Source: Strigamia acuminata (taxonomy: Eukaryota; Arthropoda; Chilopoda; Geophilomorpha; Linotaeniidae). From it: a DNA stretch of 64,000 nucleotides. Position numbers and translations under genes: made by a program. Positions 44,633 through 58,310 of the stretch are shown here, piece by piece. The notes below the pieces were generated by a model that saw only the letters and a program-made list of their open reading frames with translations, made no database searches and was not told the origin of the DNA. Position 1 is the first letter of the stretch. Each line of letters opens with the position of its first letter. The DNA lies in assembly GCA_949358305.1 (NCBI GenBank), contig OX442319.1, positions 12,462,001 to 12,526,000 on the forward strand. Direction: 5' to 3'.

Positions 44633-46344
44633 CCTAGGGCAGAAATGAATGAAAATGAAGTGAAATGAACACAACGAATATAATGAATGAAAAACCTTCA
44701 TTACTTGAAATAAGAGCCGCCCTTGAATAATTGCCGGGGCTTTTAATCAAAGAAATACGGTGTGCAGAATCCGGTCGGCTTTTTATTGGATAAACCAGAC
44801 TAAACAGCTTTTTGAATGCAACAACCAAACAGTAATGAATATTAACTGCTTGAGATTGACACTGCAATCTATAACATTCATGACTCACTCCCTAAGTAAT
44901 GACTCAACTATTCTCATGCACAGATAATGTCGGATTGAGGAGCAATATCGACCTGAACATTTTTCTTTTTTAAAAAGGCCTATTTTTTCCAAAATTGGTT
45001 CATTCCACACATTTCATCAGCCAGTCAGTTTCCAATTAATTCCAATTACCCACATGGTCAATCCACCTGTGCTCAGACTTCTTCCCTGTACTTGCTTAGC
45101 TGAGAATGGGAACAGTTATTGCTTAATTTATTCTGGGGGATGTGTAAAATTGGTTGGTGTGTTCTGGTGTTCTCAGGATCAATATGGAAATTTTAATATT
45201 GATGATGGGGGACGAGGGGTTTCATCAGGCCCCAATTTTGAAGGAAAAAAACAGAAATGGCAGCCAAAAATCAATATTTATTTCGCACTCCCAATGTTTA
45301 TACGGCACAAAATGTTTACAATTTTGGAAAATGTCAATTTTCTTTGGGGCAAATGATATTTGGTGAGAGATATTTTGGCTCCTCCTCTGCATCAGCTTCT
45401 GGTCACACCCCAACCAATGGAAAACCAGACAACAGCTGCACCTCAGAAACAGCATAGTTAATATTTTCTTAATTACTATTGAGACCTTGAATAGAGATTT
45501 ACTGTAATTGCGGGGGATTGATTAATCTTTACTAGTTTTGTATCCACAAGTAATAATACAAAAATTTGGCATTTCCTTTACTGCTTTGCAATTTATGTGA
45601 TGAGTGAGTTTGAGGTCAGAGCAAGTGAAGCTGCAAAAGTGTCATCCCATTGGTACTAAATATTTGATCTTGCCATCTATCACTGTCAAGGGCAGGTGTA
45701 TTTTCAAAGTGTGGCCAGTCAGAGAGATTGGAGTTACACCAAGGGAGCATTTCAAATCACTCATTGGCTAACTTCTTATTTTATTCTTATTTTTATTCTT
45801 ATTTTAATGACATTAATGGCTTACTAACAATTAACTAAAACCAAAAGATCATCTTCAATGATCAAAACAATATCAATGTCATTAAAATCACTTTATTACC
45901 GTAATTATCAAAAGAAGGTGCATATTGAAATAATGTTTTCTTACTTCTGGCTTTGCCAAAATTTTCATTATTGCGAATATTAATGTTAAATATTAATATA
46001 CCATATTTATTTGATTCTAAGACACACTTTTTTTCCGCATAACAATCTCTAGAAACGGGGTGAATCTTACAATTGATGGCATTTTAGAATCGAAGAAATA
46101 AGGTACAACATGCACAAAAATTTATGCTAATCAAATATGCAGATCTCTGTATGCTGAGTGGTAAATTAAAGCATGATTATGATGTCATTTCAACATTGTG
46201 ATCGGCGGCCATTTTGAAAAATTGTGATGTAATGTAAGCTGATCGGATTTGATCATCCGATTCCCATCCGCACCAGTTTTGAATCGGATGTGGATTTGAC
46301 GTGAATCGGATCTGACCCGATCTGATCGCAACCTTTATGCTAAA

Positions 46345-46601
46345 TACCGTATTTTATCGATTAACAGCCGCGGCTCTTATTCAAAGTGCCATTTTTGTCA
46401 GCAATTACAATTTCGGTTTTTTGTTTGTTACATTTGTTTACTGAACGTCATAAACGAAGCGTACGTTTATCGTTCCTGAGGTTAAATACAAAAACAATAC
46501 CGTACTTTTGCAAAAATACGGTATTCTTGGTGTCTCAGCCACGGCTACTATTTGAGGGCGGCTACAATTCGAGGGCGGCTGTTAATCAGTAAAATACGGT
46601 A
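46345..46601. mobile_element. MITE, 257 bp, TACCGTATTTT ends
   Basis: Left end ATACCGTATTTTATCGATTA and right end TAATCAGTAAAATACGGTAG form inverted repeats of about 26 bp with a few mismatches (ACAGCCGC against GCGGCTGT inside). No coding capacity. It ends about 45 bp from the amylase stop codon. Confidence 0.78.
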
Positions 46602-46644
46602 GTCGATAACGCAAATACAAAATACAAACTACTTAAATATTTTA

Positions 46645-49529
<2,885 letters not shown>

Positions 49530-50530
49530 TTATCTCTTAAAAAATATATAATTTTTAAATAATAAAGGATTCTTTTGAATCCTTAAGACGGAGATCATGC
49601 AGTAAGCAAATTTAGTGTTAAACGGGAGTGATTTTGGCAGTAAAAGTGGCTTGATGACCACTAAGCAATTTTTTCCTAGCTACTCCATATGCTAGGTCTA
49701 CTGATTTAAAACAAAATATTACCACTAGATGGCCTCACATGCTGGCATGATTTTATTAAAATGGGATAATAACAACTGGGACTTCTTGTTTGTGCTTTAA
49801 GGCCAGCATGTGACAGTCTTTTATTTATTCAATTCACCATAGTAATAAATAAATCTCAATAGATGGATAATAGTGAGAGGTATTTAATCCAGATAAGCAC
49901 ATCCAGATTGCTGCAACTTGCTTCTGTTTGGTATGTTTTGATAATTAACTTGGTGAGGAAATGTTTACAATTTTGTTACCTGATGGCGCTGCGTCTATAT
50001 TGGCCTGAAAACTGCTAAAAGAAATCATCTTTTTATTGTTATGTATCATGTGATGATGACCATTCTACCAAATAGCATTAATATTTATTTATAATATTTG
50101 TTACAATGAAATATTTTTCAACATATATTGGCTAGAATTAAAAAAAAATAAAGCAAAAGCATTGCTAGAAAAAATTGCTATTAGAATAACCAATTAAAAA
50201 ATATAAATCTTTTTCTTTTCAATTTTTATCACTTAAAAAAATACATCATTATATTGTAATTTTATTTCATTTTCTCTGTGATAAAAATCAAATTTTGTGT
50301 TTAGTCAAGCAGTGCAGCAAAGCTCTACAAGAGCAAAAAAACAACATTTTTCACATTTCCTAAATTAGATAAATACACACAGTGAACGCTCTGAAGACCA
50401 GACACAAGGATATTCTCCATTTAAATTTTAAACAACCTCTAGGATACTTCAGACATCCTGGACTTTATATCCTGCTTACAAGTTAAATATTATCTGTTCA
50501 AAACTGTTTGGTGTTGAGAGAATGTCTTAC

Positions 50531-50944
50531 CCGTATTACCTCACATTAAGCCGCATGCCGGTATAATTCGAGTTATACCGGCATGCCGATAAACCTCGTT
50601 AATAACGGCATGCCAGTGTAAGTGAGTACGAATTTTTTTTTAAAGAATTTAGCCAAAACAACCAAAAAAATCATTTTTAGATGTCCAAAATGTAGGAAAT
50701 TTGTATAACATTTCCCAAATTTTAGTAGTAATCTTCAGAATATCAATAAAACTTAAATTTCAGACCCAAAATCCAATATAATTATTCATCTGGGCTCTTT
50801 AAAAAAAACAAGAAAAAAAGTTCTTCACTTATACCGGCACGTTTCGTTTTATATCGGCATGCCGGTATACACTTTTTGGACAAAATTTTAAAAACCTGCT
50901 AAACCCATGCCCAACGGCATGCTGCTTTATGTGAGGTAATACGG
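50531..50944. mobile_element. Inverted-repeat element, 414 bp (CCGTATTACC family)
   Basis: CCGTATTACCTCACATTAAG at the left and its inverse CTTTATGTGAGGTAATACGG at the right, about 30 bp with two mismatches. The core holds many GGCATGCC-type half palindromes and TATACCGGCATGCCG repeats. No coding capacity. Confidence 0.85.
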
Positions 50945-50981
50945 TAATTTAATAATGGTATAGTCTTAATACAGAAATGTA

Positions 50982-51220
50982 CCACATTACCTCGCTTTAA
51001 GCCACATGCCTGTATAGTACGAGTTTTACCGACTTGTCTATAAACTCCAATATTCAACATAATTATTCATCCGGGCTCTTTAAAGTAAAAATCAAAAAAC
51101 CACTTACAGCGGCATGTTTCAGTTTATACGGGCATGTCTGTATAAACTGTTTGATTGAAATTCAAAAAACCTGGTAAACCCATGTCCAATAGCATGCGGC
51201 TTAAAGCGGGGTAATACGCC
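50982..51220. mobile_element. Second, internally deleted copy of the same element
   Basis: Begins ATTACCTCGCTTTAAGCC and ends GGCTTAAAGCGGGGTAATAC. It lies 38 bp after the first copy in the same orientation and shares the core (CATCCGGGCTCTTTAAA against CATCTGGGCTCTTTAAA). Confidence 0.82.
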
Positions 51221-51372
51221 ATAGTTTTAGTGTACTGTAGACTTTCTAGATATGTTTATGTAGACTTTCTAGGTATGTTTATACAGACTTTCTATATAGT
51301 CATAAGGGTATCCAATCTTAGGTGTTTTTGTTTTTGGGAATCTGGAGTTCAGGAAGTTCACTGTATCAATAT

Positions 51373-52926
51373 TTACACGGCTTTCATCAAATAAGTGGTT
51401 GAAGGGTCTGTGGGCAAAGGCCTTGCAGGCCAAGTGTCTCTTCCCATCAGACTTCTTGCATCTGCATCCAACTTGGCCAAACTTTGAAAAAGTGGATGAA
51501 TGTTTTGTTCCAGCCATTCCACCACAGTGTGTCGATCAAACACATCGTCCAACGACTGTTTCAGATCTTTCCTCAACCGCTCAGCCGACAAGACCAATTC
51601 GGTGTGCCACAAGATAGCCTCGCTAAGACGCATTGGCGAAGAGAAATTATGCCGCACGTTGTAGGCAGTCAACCAAGCCTGCTCTTCTGTAACCGTCTTC
51701 ACGTGTTTCTTAATCCGTGATCTCATCTGCTTGAAAGTCCGGACTAGCCGGAAGAACCGTTGTCCTGGAAAGCGGCAACGCGAATACTCCCACATGTACG
51801 GATTCTTCGTCAAAGACCGCAAAGACGGACGTTTGGACCGCGAACCACAACCAAGGGCCGCGGAAACATTCTGGAACAACCCGTCTTCTAGAGGACCACC
51901 GGAACCAGCCAGGATCAAGTTGGCGGCAAGAGAGGGAACCGCGGCGGGCAAAAGTTCGCATAGCGTTGCGAAGTGGTCATACCGTTGCCATCCGGTAAGA
52001 ACGTATCCGGCAACTCCGTCGGCAAAAGAAGAACCGTAAACCCGCAAAACCCGCAACCATTCGGCAGTGCACTCTAGATGCCGTCGCGCGTTAACCGTGA
52101 ACAAAGAAGATCCAAAGGCGCCTTTGAATGCTCCTGCGCCCCAGACGGTAGAAAACACCCGGCTGAACTTGCGCCAAACTGTCGGATCGACAAACCTCTC
52201 GACATGCGACACGTAGACCCACACCATCGGCTGGACCAAACCGCCTCCCAAATGCTCCTGCAAGTCACGCTCGGAAACCGTCCGCAACATGTCGTCCCAA
52301 ACAATCGGTTGGACCTTATGCGTCTTTTTCACGTATTCCGCCACCCATTTGACGTGCTGCAGGAAGATCCAGTTCTTGTCGTGATTGCGCAGTCTCTGGA
52401 CACACGATGGACATTGGCCCAACTGGTAGACTTCATCACATCCTATGTGCAGCCAATGGGCGTCTTTGTGGAGGGTCATCACTTGGTCCACCATGTTCCG
52501 GATCAGTTCCCGGCTTGCGTTCTTCGATGGACACAACGCTTGCGGATGTTGCGGAACTTCCCGAAGTTTGGCGAATTCCGGAAGCTTTAGGCCGAACTCC
52601 AGGTGGCCAAAGGTCTGGATCAAAGGGATCACTTTGAGTTGGTTATCACGTGCTATGGTCAGCATCTGCTCCACTTCTCGACGCGTGTAAGCATTGCTGG
52701 CTGACAGTGGTTTGATTGGGCCCCAGAAAGGAAACATGTCTTCGTACTCGACCAGGAGCCCCGTGGCGCCGAGGCTTTTGATGAATGGGAAGAACTGCTC
52801 AATGTAGGACATTTTGGGTGGGGCTCCTTTCAGATCCAGGTGGACTAAGCGATCTGAGGGGATGAAAGTTGAATAGACGATGGAGACTAACGTCAGGGTG
52901 AGTGCAAGTGATGAATATGTAATCAT
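51373..52926 (-). CDS. HEXD: Hexosaminidase D-like GH20 glycosidase
   Basis: A 517-residue protein in one coding exon. GH20 marks of the HEXD branch are clear: HLDLKGAPP (29-37), EYEDMFPFWG (60-69), IPLIQTFGHLEF (100-111) and HIGCDEV with the catalytic Asp164-Glu165 pair. It removes terminal beta-linked GalNAc/GlcNAc by substrate-assisted catalysis. Residues about 3-20 form a hydrophobic stretch (SSLALTLTLVSIVY) resembling a signal peptide or anchor, whereas human HEXD is described as mainly nucleocytoplasmic, so this copy may be secreted or membrane-held. A 5' UTR intron is supported: acceptor TTCCAG just before 52942 and donor CTGAG|GTGAGT at 54180/54179 (minus strand). Divergent from the Cdc25 genes. 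Confidence 0.9.
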   Translation of the reverse strand: MITYSSLALTLTLVSIVYSTFIPSDRLVHLDLKGAPPKMSYIEQFFPFIKSLGATGLLVEYEDMFPFWGPIKPLSASNAYTRREVEQMLTIARDNQLKVIPLIQTFGHLEFGLKLPEFAKLREVPQHPQALCPSKNASRELIRNMVDQVMTLHKDAHWLHIGCDEVYQLGQCPSCVQRLRNHDKNWIFLQHVKWVAEYVKKTHKVQPIVWDDMLRTVSERDLQEHLGGGLVQPMVWVYVSHVERFVDPTVWRKFSRVFSTVWGAGAFKGAFGSSLFTVNARRHLECTAEWLRVLRVYGSSFADGVAGYVLTGWQRYDHFATLCELLPAAVPSLAANLILAGSGGPLEDGLFQNVSAALGCGSRSKRPSLRSLTKNPYMWEYSRCRFPGQRFFRLVRTFKQMRSRIKKHVKTVTEEQAWLTAYNVRHNFSSPMRLSEAILWHTELVLSAERLRKDLKQSLDDVFDRHTVVEWLEQNIHPLFQSLAKLDADARSLMGRDTWPARPLPTDPSTTYLMKAV

Positions 52927-52942
52927 GGCGAATGGAAGATAT

Positions 52943-54179
52943 CTGGAACAGAAAATTTCTGTATAAAATTGAACAAATAAATGGAAAAGTTGTGACAGAA
53001 CATGTTTAGAATAAGATTGAGCAGCTTTTGTCTATTTCTAAATTAATAAAGCGCTATTCTGAGGTGATGCACCACTCAACATACGGCATATAACTAAACA
53101 GTTAGAACCACAGTTATTACATTTCCTAAGTAAAAAATTGTAATCATTATTGTACTGCTAACCAATGAAATTAACTATGTAAAATGTCAGTAAATATTTA
53201 GATTCACATTTAGCCAATTGTCACTACCCGATCAACGTTACAATTAGTAACAATTAGGAACAATAAAGCCTATTACAGCATGTCCTCTGTTTAATTGATT
53301 GATTGAGTTGTGTAACCATTACAATACTTCATCTAGATAAGTGTAATAAAATACCCAACTAATTGGTGTGGAAAGATGAAAGTAACAAAGCAAAAGGAAA
53401 AGAAGTAACAATGAAAGTATAACTAACAATCAAAGTAACTAAATACGATAATAATAAAAGTAACTATGACAATAATGAAAGTAACTATGGTAATAATGAA
53501 CAGTAATTATGAAAGTAACTACGGTAATAATGAACAGTAATTATGAAAGTAACTACGGTAATAATGAACAGTAATTATGAAAGTAACTACGGTAATAATG
53601 AACAGTAATTATGAAAGTAACTACGGTAATAATGAACAGTAATTATGAAAGTAACTCCGCTAATAATGTAAAAACTAATAATGAAAAAAATTAATGATGT
53701 AGTATGACAGTAATTACGGTAATAATGTAAGTAACTACAGTAATAATTAAAGAACTAATAATGAAAAAAATTAATGATAATATGACAGTAATTACGGTAA
53801 TAATGTAAGTAAATACAGTAATAATGAAAGAACTAATAATGAAAGCAATAGATAACAATCAGTAATGTTTAAAAATGACAGCAAAGTAGAAATGAAAGTA
53901 ATTAACAACAATAAAAATAGTAAGAGTAAGGCACAACAACGAGAGTATGACACAACAATGAGAGTAAGATACAACAAAGTATAACATTGAGAGTGATAAT
54001 AAAAAATAAAAAGTACGAGTACAAATGGAAATTTAGCGTTGAAAATAATATGAATTTGATGTTGCAGCATAACGTGAAATCGTAATGTTAAACAGCAAAT
54101 CTAATCCAGAAAACGGAGTTTTCCCACTTTTAACTCCGAACTGAATGAAATGATTAAAATTTGTATATTTTCTACTCAC
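52943..54179 (-). other. 5' UTR intron of hexosaminidase D gene
   Basis: Acceptor and donor as described for the gene; the first exon probably runs from 54180 to about 54350, CpG-containing and without a coding frame. The intron contains the array 53440-53870. Confidence 0.5.
53440..53870. repeat. 34-bp and related tandem repeats
   Basis: GAAAGTAACTACGGTAATAA followed by TGAACAGTAATTAT, repeated about five times cleanly at 53500-53660, with looser derivatives on both sides. In the 5' UTR intron of the hexosaminidase gene. Confidence 0.88.
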
Positions 54180-54894
54180 CTCAGAGCATCAGGTCCAGTA
54201 GTATGTCCAGTCGGCGGCTCGGTGGGAGCCAGCAAGAGCTCGCGACGCCTGGTTGATCCATTTTGCAATGAAGATAAAGGGGGGAATGTCTCATTTTCCC
54301 CCCTGTCGTCGTGCGATTGGTGGAAGAAGAGTTACGGAGGGGATTTGTGAAGGACACTCGGCCACTTTAAAGGGGAAATGGCGTCAGTGTTGGTAACTTT
54401 CCACGTGTCAATCAAAATTAAAAGTTTCTAGCACATCACATTTCCTGTATCTCAGTGGCGAATATTATTGTTTAATCCAAGGTGAGCATTTTTCGTTTTA
54501 ATGTCACGTGACGTCGGTTTGTTGATATTGAAATGATGTTTTTTTTTTTTTTAAAAGGGGTTTGAGGAACCTGTTTGCATTTTTTCTTCTTCTTCTTAAG
54601 TCTGCACCCCTTCTTTCAGTTTCCCCTTTCGCTCTTAAAGATTAAAGAAGAAGGAACCTCTTTTGGGTAGAGAGAGAGGAAGGAAGGAACGGTTCTTTTT
54701 TTTTTCGTTTTTTTTTTTTTTTTTTTTTTGTAAATTGCATTGTAGATTACATTTTTTGTAATGTAAATATAACATGTGTAACTTTTTGGGGGAAGTACAG
54801 GAAGATGGAATTTTGGTTTTAGAAAATTTAATTTTTTTGGTGCAGATATTAAGCAAATGAATAAATAAATAAATAAGATCTTTTTAATTTTGGA

Positions 54895-55260
54895 AATCAG
54901 TGAGATTACATTGCTAAAATTGTAAGGTAAATCGTGTAAATCGTATAAAATTTACAACTACCAGTGCAAATTGTATTCATTTTGCAAAAATCGGTGAAAA
55001 TCGTGTGAATTTTACACTAAATCGTCTAAATTTTGCAAAAAAGTGAAAATCATGTACAATTTGCAAAAAAAAACGGTGTAAATCATGTACAATTTACAAA
55101 ACAACGGTGTAAATTATACAATATTTGCTATAATAAACCAGTTTAAATCATTTACATTTTTTACAAAGTCATTGCAAGACAAATAAATTGTCTAAATCGG
55201 TGTAATTTACATTAACTTTTCAAAAACCAGTGCAATTAATCTTCATTTGACAAAAATCAG
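54895..55260. repeat. Degenerate array of about 31 bp
   Basis: GTGTAAATCATGTACAATTT-type units, strongly diverged, ending just before the Cdc25 promoter. The preceding 54350-54890 is T- and CT-rich with nothing recognisable. Confidence 0.65.
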
Positions 55261-55390
55261 AGAACATAAATGTCAAATTTTTACAAACCAACAAAAAGTC
55301 GTCTTTCCCACCCACAAGTAAACGTCAACGAACCGTTTCAACGCACGTTTACGTTCACGAAACGATCAAGAAACAATCACAATCATTTAG

Positions 55391-55400
55391 TATATAAATT
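55391..55400 (+). promoter_or_regulatory. TATA box of Cdc25-like gene 1
   Basis: TATATAAATT, 72 bp before the ATG at 55463. The same box with similar spacing precedes gene 2, so both promoters derive from one ancestor. Confidence 0.6.
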
Positions 55401-55462
55401 CAATCCACACCAAACCAAACCATTCATTCTAGTTTGTCCATTCCGCATCCGCATCGCAAACA

Positions 55463-56635
55463 ATGGCTTCAAATTCAAACAATACCAAGCGACTTCCACG
55501 AAAGCTCAAATACCGCAGCCAAACCGCCAGACCCGACGTCCCATCGCCCATGACCGATTTAGCTTGCGATTTGGAAAATTTAGCCACATCGAGCAACATT
55601 ACCGACCTCACACCAAAACGACGCATATCGTGGACTGGTTTCCAAACTCCAGAAGACCAGATCAAGGAAAACGACGAAACCACTCCTCAAAACAAATTCG
55701 AAATGTTTTCCGACATTTCTAATTTCATGTCGGCGAAACAATTAAACTTTAATTCACCTTCGATGCAAAAAGCCATCGATGAACTCGTCGGGAAACCACT
55801 GGCAACTCCACCCACTTCGGAAGAATGTTACGAAGGACGTAATTGTATCCGAGGCTTATTCCGGGAACCTTCGGTGACAAAATCTGCGAAGAAACGAAAC
55901 GAAGCGTCGAAATGTGACACGGACACGCCGCAACGAGAACCGAAGCGAAGGAAAGCTTTGTCAATGGCGTCGACTAAAATATCGTCAATTCCCGCTGCGT
56001 TTAGTCGCTGTTACTCGGAATCGGAAGCCGAAAACATAATAAATGCTGTCGAACTCGGTACGGACAATCCCGACTTGATTGGGGATTTTTCTCGTCCGTA
56101 TTCGCTGCCGATGATCGAAGGGAAGCATCAGGATTTGAAATCCATTTCGGCGCAAACGATGTTTCGTTTGTTGAATGGCGAGTTCGAGGTGAAGAAATAC
56201 GCCGTGATTGATTGTCGTTTTCCGTACGAATACGAAGGCGGGCACATACGAGGTGCCGTTAATGTATATTCGAAGGAGATTTTGGAACGGGAGTTTCTGA
56301 AGGATGTGAAGGATGATTCCAAGTGTTTGGTTTTGATTTTTCATTGCGAGTTTTCGTCGGAACGGGGCCCGTCCATGTGTCGTTTTCTGCGGGAAAAAGA
56401 TCGGGGGACGAATGAGTATCCGAGTTTGCACTATCCGGAGATTTACGTGCTTGATGGGGGCTATAAGGCGTTTTTTGATCGTTCTAAGGAGTTTTGTGTA
56501 CCGCAATCGTATAAACCGATGCTTCATGCGGGCCACGAAAAGGATTTGGTACTTTTTCGGACTAAATCGAAAAATTGGGATAAGGAGGAGAAGAAGAGTA
56601 AAATGTCTCAACTGCACGGACGTAAAAGGATTTAA
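55463..56635 (+). CDS. cdc25: Cdc25-type dual-specificity phosphatase 1
   Basis: A 390-residue intronless protein. Residues 1-205 are a basic, Ser/Thr-Pro-containing regulatory region, and the rhodanese/Cdc25 catalytic domain spans about 209-360: SLPMIEGKHQDLKSIS, VIDCRFPYEYEGGHIRGA and the P-loop H-C295-EFSSE-R301-G. Cys and Arg of C-x5-R are both kept and Asp250-Cys-Arg-Phe-Pro-Tyr-Glu is intact, so activity is expected: dephosphorylation of CDK1/2 at inhibitory Thr/Tyr, driving mitosis or meiosis. The ATG context is CAAACAATGG. A TATA box lies 72 bp upstream. In a window where most genes are heavily spliced, the lack of introns suggests a retrocopy origin, with later tandem duplication giving 57074-57961. 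Poly(A) signal near 56762. Confidence 0.92.
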   Translation: MASNSNNTKRLPRKLKYRSQTARPDVPSPMTDLACDLENLATSSNITDLTPKRRISWTGFQTPEDQIKENDETTPQNKFEMFSDISNFMSAKQLNFNSPSMQKAIDELVGKPLATPPTSEECYEGRNCIRGLFREPSVTKSAKKRNEASKCDTDTPQREPKRRKALSMASTKISSIPAAFSRCYSESEAENIINAVELGTDNPDLIGDFSRPYSLPMIEGKHQDLKSISAQTMFRLLNGEFEVKKYAVIDCRFPYEYEGGHIRGAVNVYSKEILEREFLKDVKDDSKCLVLIFHCEFSSERGPSMCRFLREKDRGTNEYPSLHYPEIYVLDGGYKAFFDRSKEFCVPQSYKPMLHAGHEKDLVLFRTKSKNWDKEEKKSKMSQLHGRKRI

Positions 56636-56984
56636 TAGAATAGTTAAGAAATGTGGAGTTTATTTGTTTGGTTGATTGATTTATTATTTCAGAAACGATT
56701 TCTTTAACGAATGGCTTGGATTGTTTCAGATTTGAAGCCGCTTTTCACTCGCCGATTTCAAAAATAAAAATACAATTTTAGTTTAAGTGTATTAAAATTT
56801 TGATTTATTATAATAATTACAATAAATATATAATTATAAATAAATAATTAACATAAAATTGAAATTGAAGTAAAACACAAACTATGGTGGTGCAGCGCAA
56901 TCTGGCGGCCGATTAATCGCACTCGAGCAAACATGGCGGCGAGACGTTTCGAGATACAAACCAAACGGTAAACGAACATTCAAC

Positions 56985-57009
56985 AAACGTTCACAAATCA
57001 TGAACGTTT
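56985..57009. promoter_or_regulatory. Inverted repeat upstream of Cdc25-like gene 2
   Basis: AAACGTTCA, 7-bp spacer, TGAACGTTT, 9-bp arms ending about 12 bp before the TATA box. Related ACGTTCACGAAACG sequence precedes gene 1 (about 55350-55365). It could bind a dimeric factor. Confidence 0.45.
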
Positions 57010-57020
57010 CCCTCAGTGTA

Positions 57021-57030
57021 TATATAAATC
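57021..57030 (+). promoter_or_regulatory. TATA box of Cdc25-like gene 2
   Basis: TATATAAATC, 53 bp before the ATG at 57074. Confidence 0.6.
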
Positions 57031-57073
57031 AAACAAACTAAAACATATTCATTCCAGATCCGCAGAACGAGCA

Positions 57074-57961
57074 ATGGCTTCCGATAAAGTCAACCACCTT
57101 GCACGAATATACCCGAGCCCACCCGAAGTCTATTACACACCCACGACCGACACTCCAGAACCTACAAAACCATGGAAAAATTTCTTTATTGGATTGGCAG
57201 AATTTCTGGCAGTCCCCACACATATTCTACTGCAATTATTAAATTTTCTACTACCATTCGTAAGGAATTTAGGGCGATTTAGAGCGATTGATGAGAGGAA
57301 TCAAACAAACCGGCAAAGATCACTTTCGACTCCAATTACGTCCCAACCGAAAGACGACGAACAATTCAAGGGATTACGTCGAGGCTTATTCCGAGATCCT
57401 TTAAACCCGCAAAAAGGAACCGAATTTACAGAAACACCGATGAAAAAAGTCACTCGTCCATACGCACTTCCGACCGTTGCGGGAAAGGACCCGGATTTGA
57501 AATATATTTCGTGCGCAACCATGATTCGTCTATTAAATGGCGATTTGAATCTCGAGCAATACATAATAGTCGATTGTCGATTTCCATATGAATACGAAGG
57601 CGGGCACATCCGGGGTGCGATCAATATACACACGAAAGAAGGTTTGGAATTGGAGTTTCTCGACGAATTCAAATGTAATTCCAAATCTTTGGTTTTGATA
57701 TTCCATTGTGAGTATTCGTCGCAAAAAGGGCCCAGTTTGTGTCGTTTTCTGCAGGTCAGGGACCGGATGAGGTACTATTACGTGCTAAAAGGGGGTTATA
57801 ATGCTTTTTTTGCATCCGGTAAAGACTTTTGTGAACCCCAGTCGTATGTGGTGATGCACGATGCAAACCATGGAGACAGTTTGGGAGTTTTTAGGCCTAA
57901 ATTTAAAGCTTTGGTCAGAAAGGAGCAAAAGAATAGACAGTTGAGACGTTTGTGCTGGTGA
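57074..57961 (+). CDS. Cdc25-like protein 2, predicted pseudophosphatase
   Basis: A 295-residue intronless tandem paralogue of the preceding gene. The catalytic fold is well kept (ALPTVAGKDPDLKYIS, IVDCRFPYEYEGGHIRGA), but the P-loop reads H-C212-EYSSQ-K218-G: the invariant phosphate-binding Arg of C-x5-R is Lys. The Cys remains. In this family the Arg binds substrate phosphate, so activity should be strongly reduced or lost. The N-terminal regulatory region is mostly gone and is replaced by a segment with a hydrophobic stretch (FIGLAEFLAVPTHILLQLLN, 38-57), which could be a membrane-associating helix. The frame is intact, with its own TATA box, so it is not an obvious pseudogene; it may act as a decoy or binding partner. 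Several AATAAA signals follow (near 58149). Confidence 0.85.
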   Translation: MASDKVNHLARIYPSPPEVYYTPTTDTPEPTKPWKNFFIGLAEFLAVPTHILLQLLNFLLPFVRNLGRFRAIDERNQTNRQRSLSTPITSQPKDDEQFKGLRRGLFRDPLNPQKGTEFTETPMKKVTRPYALPTVAGKDPDLKYISCATMIRLLNGDLNLEQYIIVDCRFPYEYEGGHIRGAINIHTKEGLELEFLDEFKCNSKSLVLIFHCEYSSQKGPSLCRFLQVRDRMRYYYVLKGGYNAFFASGKDFCEPQSYVVMHDANHGDSLGVFRPKFKALVRKEQKNRQLRRLCW

Positions 57962-58310
57962 TGTGTTTAAATTATTTTTTAAATTAATTATTGTGTTGTT
58001 TTTTTTTTTTTTTTTCAAATACGATTTGTTCTATTTTCATTCTTTAGACTAGAATTTAACAGTGCACAATAGATGGTTTTGTTTTGTAATTTGTTGCGTA
58101 ATCGCACATTAATACAATTTGTTTTTGTCACACATTTCATTGTTGCAAATAAAATGTTTTATTTATTATGATTTATTATTTGATTAAAATAAATTATTAG
58201 GCCTATAGTTTGACTCGCTGCAGCGCTGTAATCTCAGGAGAAGTATGTGGTGATCTCAAAATATTCACCAACTTAGAAGATTAAATTAATTATCTTCTAA
58301 TTAATTTGAC

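Larger units (their letters stand above)
44069..46640. other. Intergenic, Polyhomeotic to amylase (convergent)
   Basis: No supported gene. It holds the 3' end of the Polyhomeotic transcript (AATAAA near 44488) and at least two inverted-repeat elements (44323-44632, 46345-46601). Short frames at 45050-45460 have no protein character. Confidence 0.55.

Noticed and set aside
51731-52690. Plus-strand ORFs up to 170 residues opposite hexosaminidase
   Set aside because: Antisense shadows of a GH20 frame with intact motifs.
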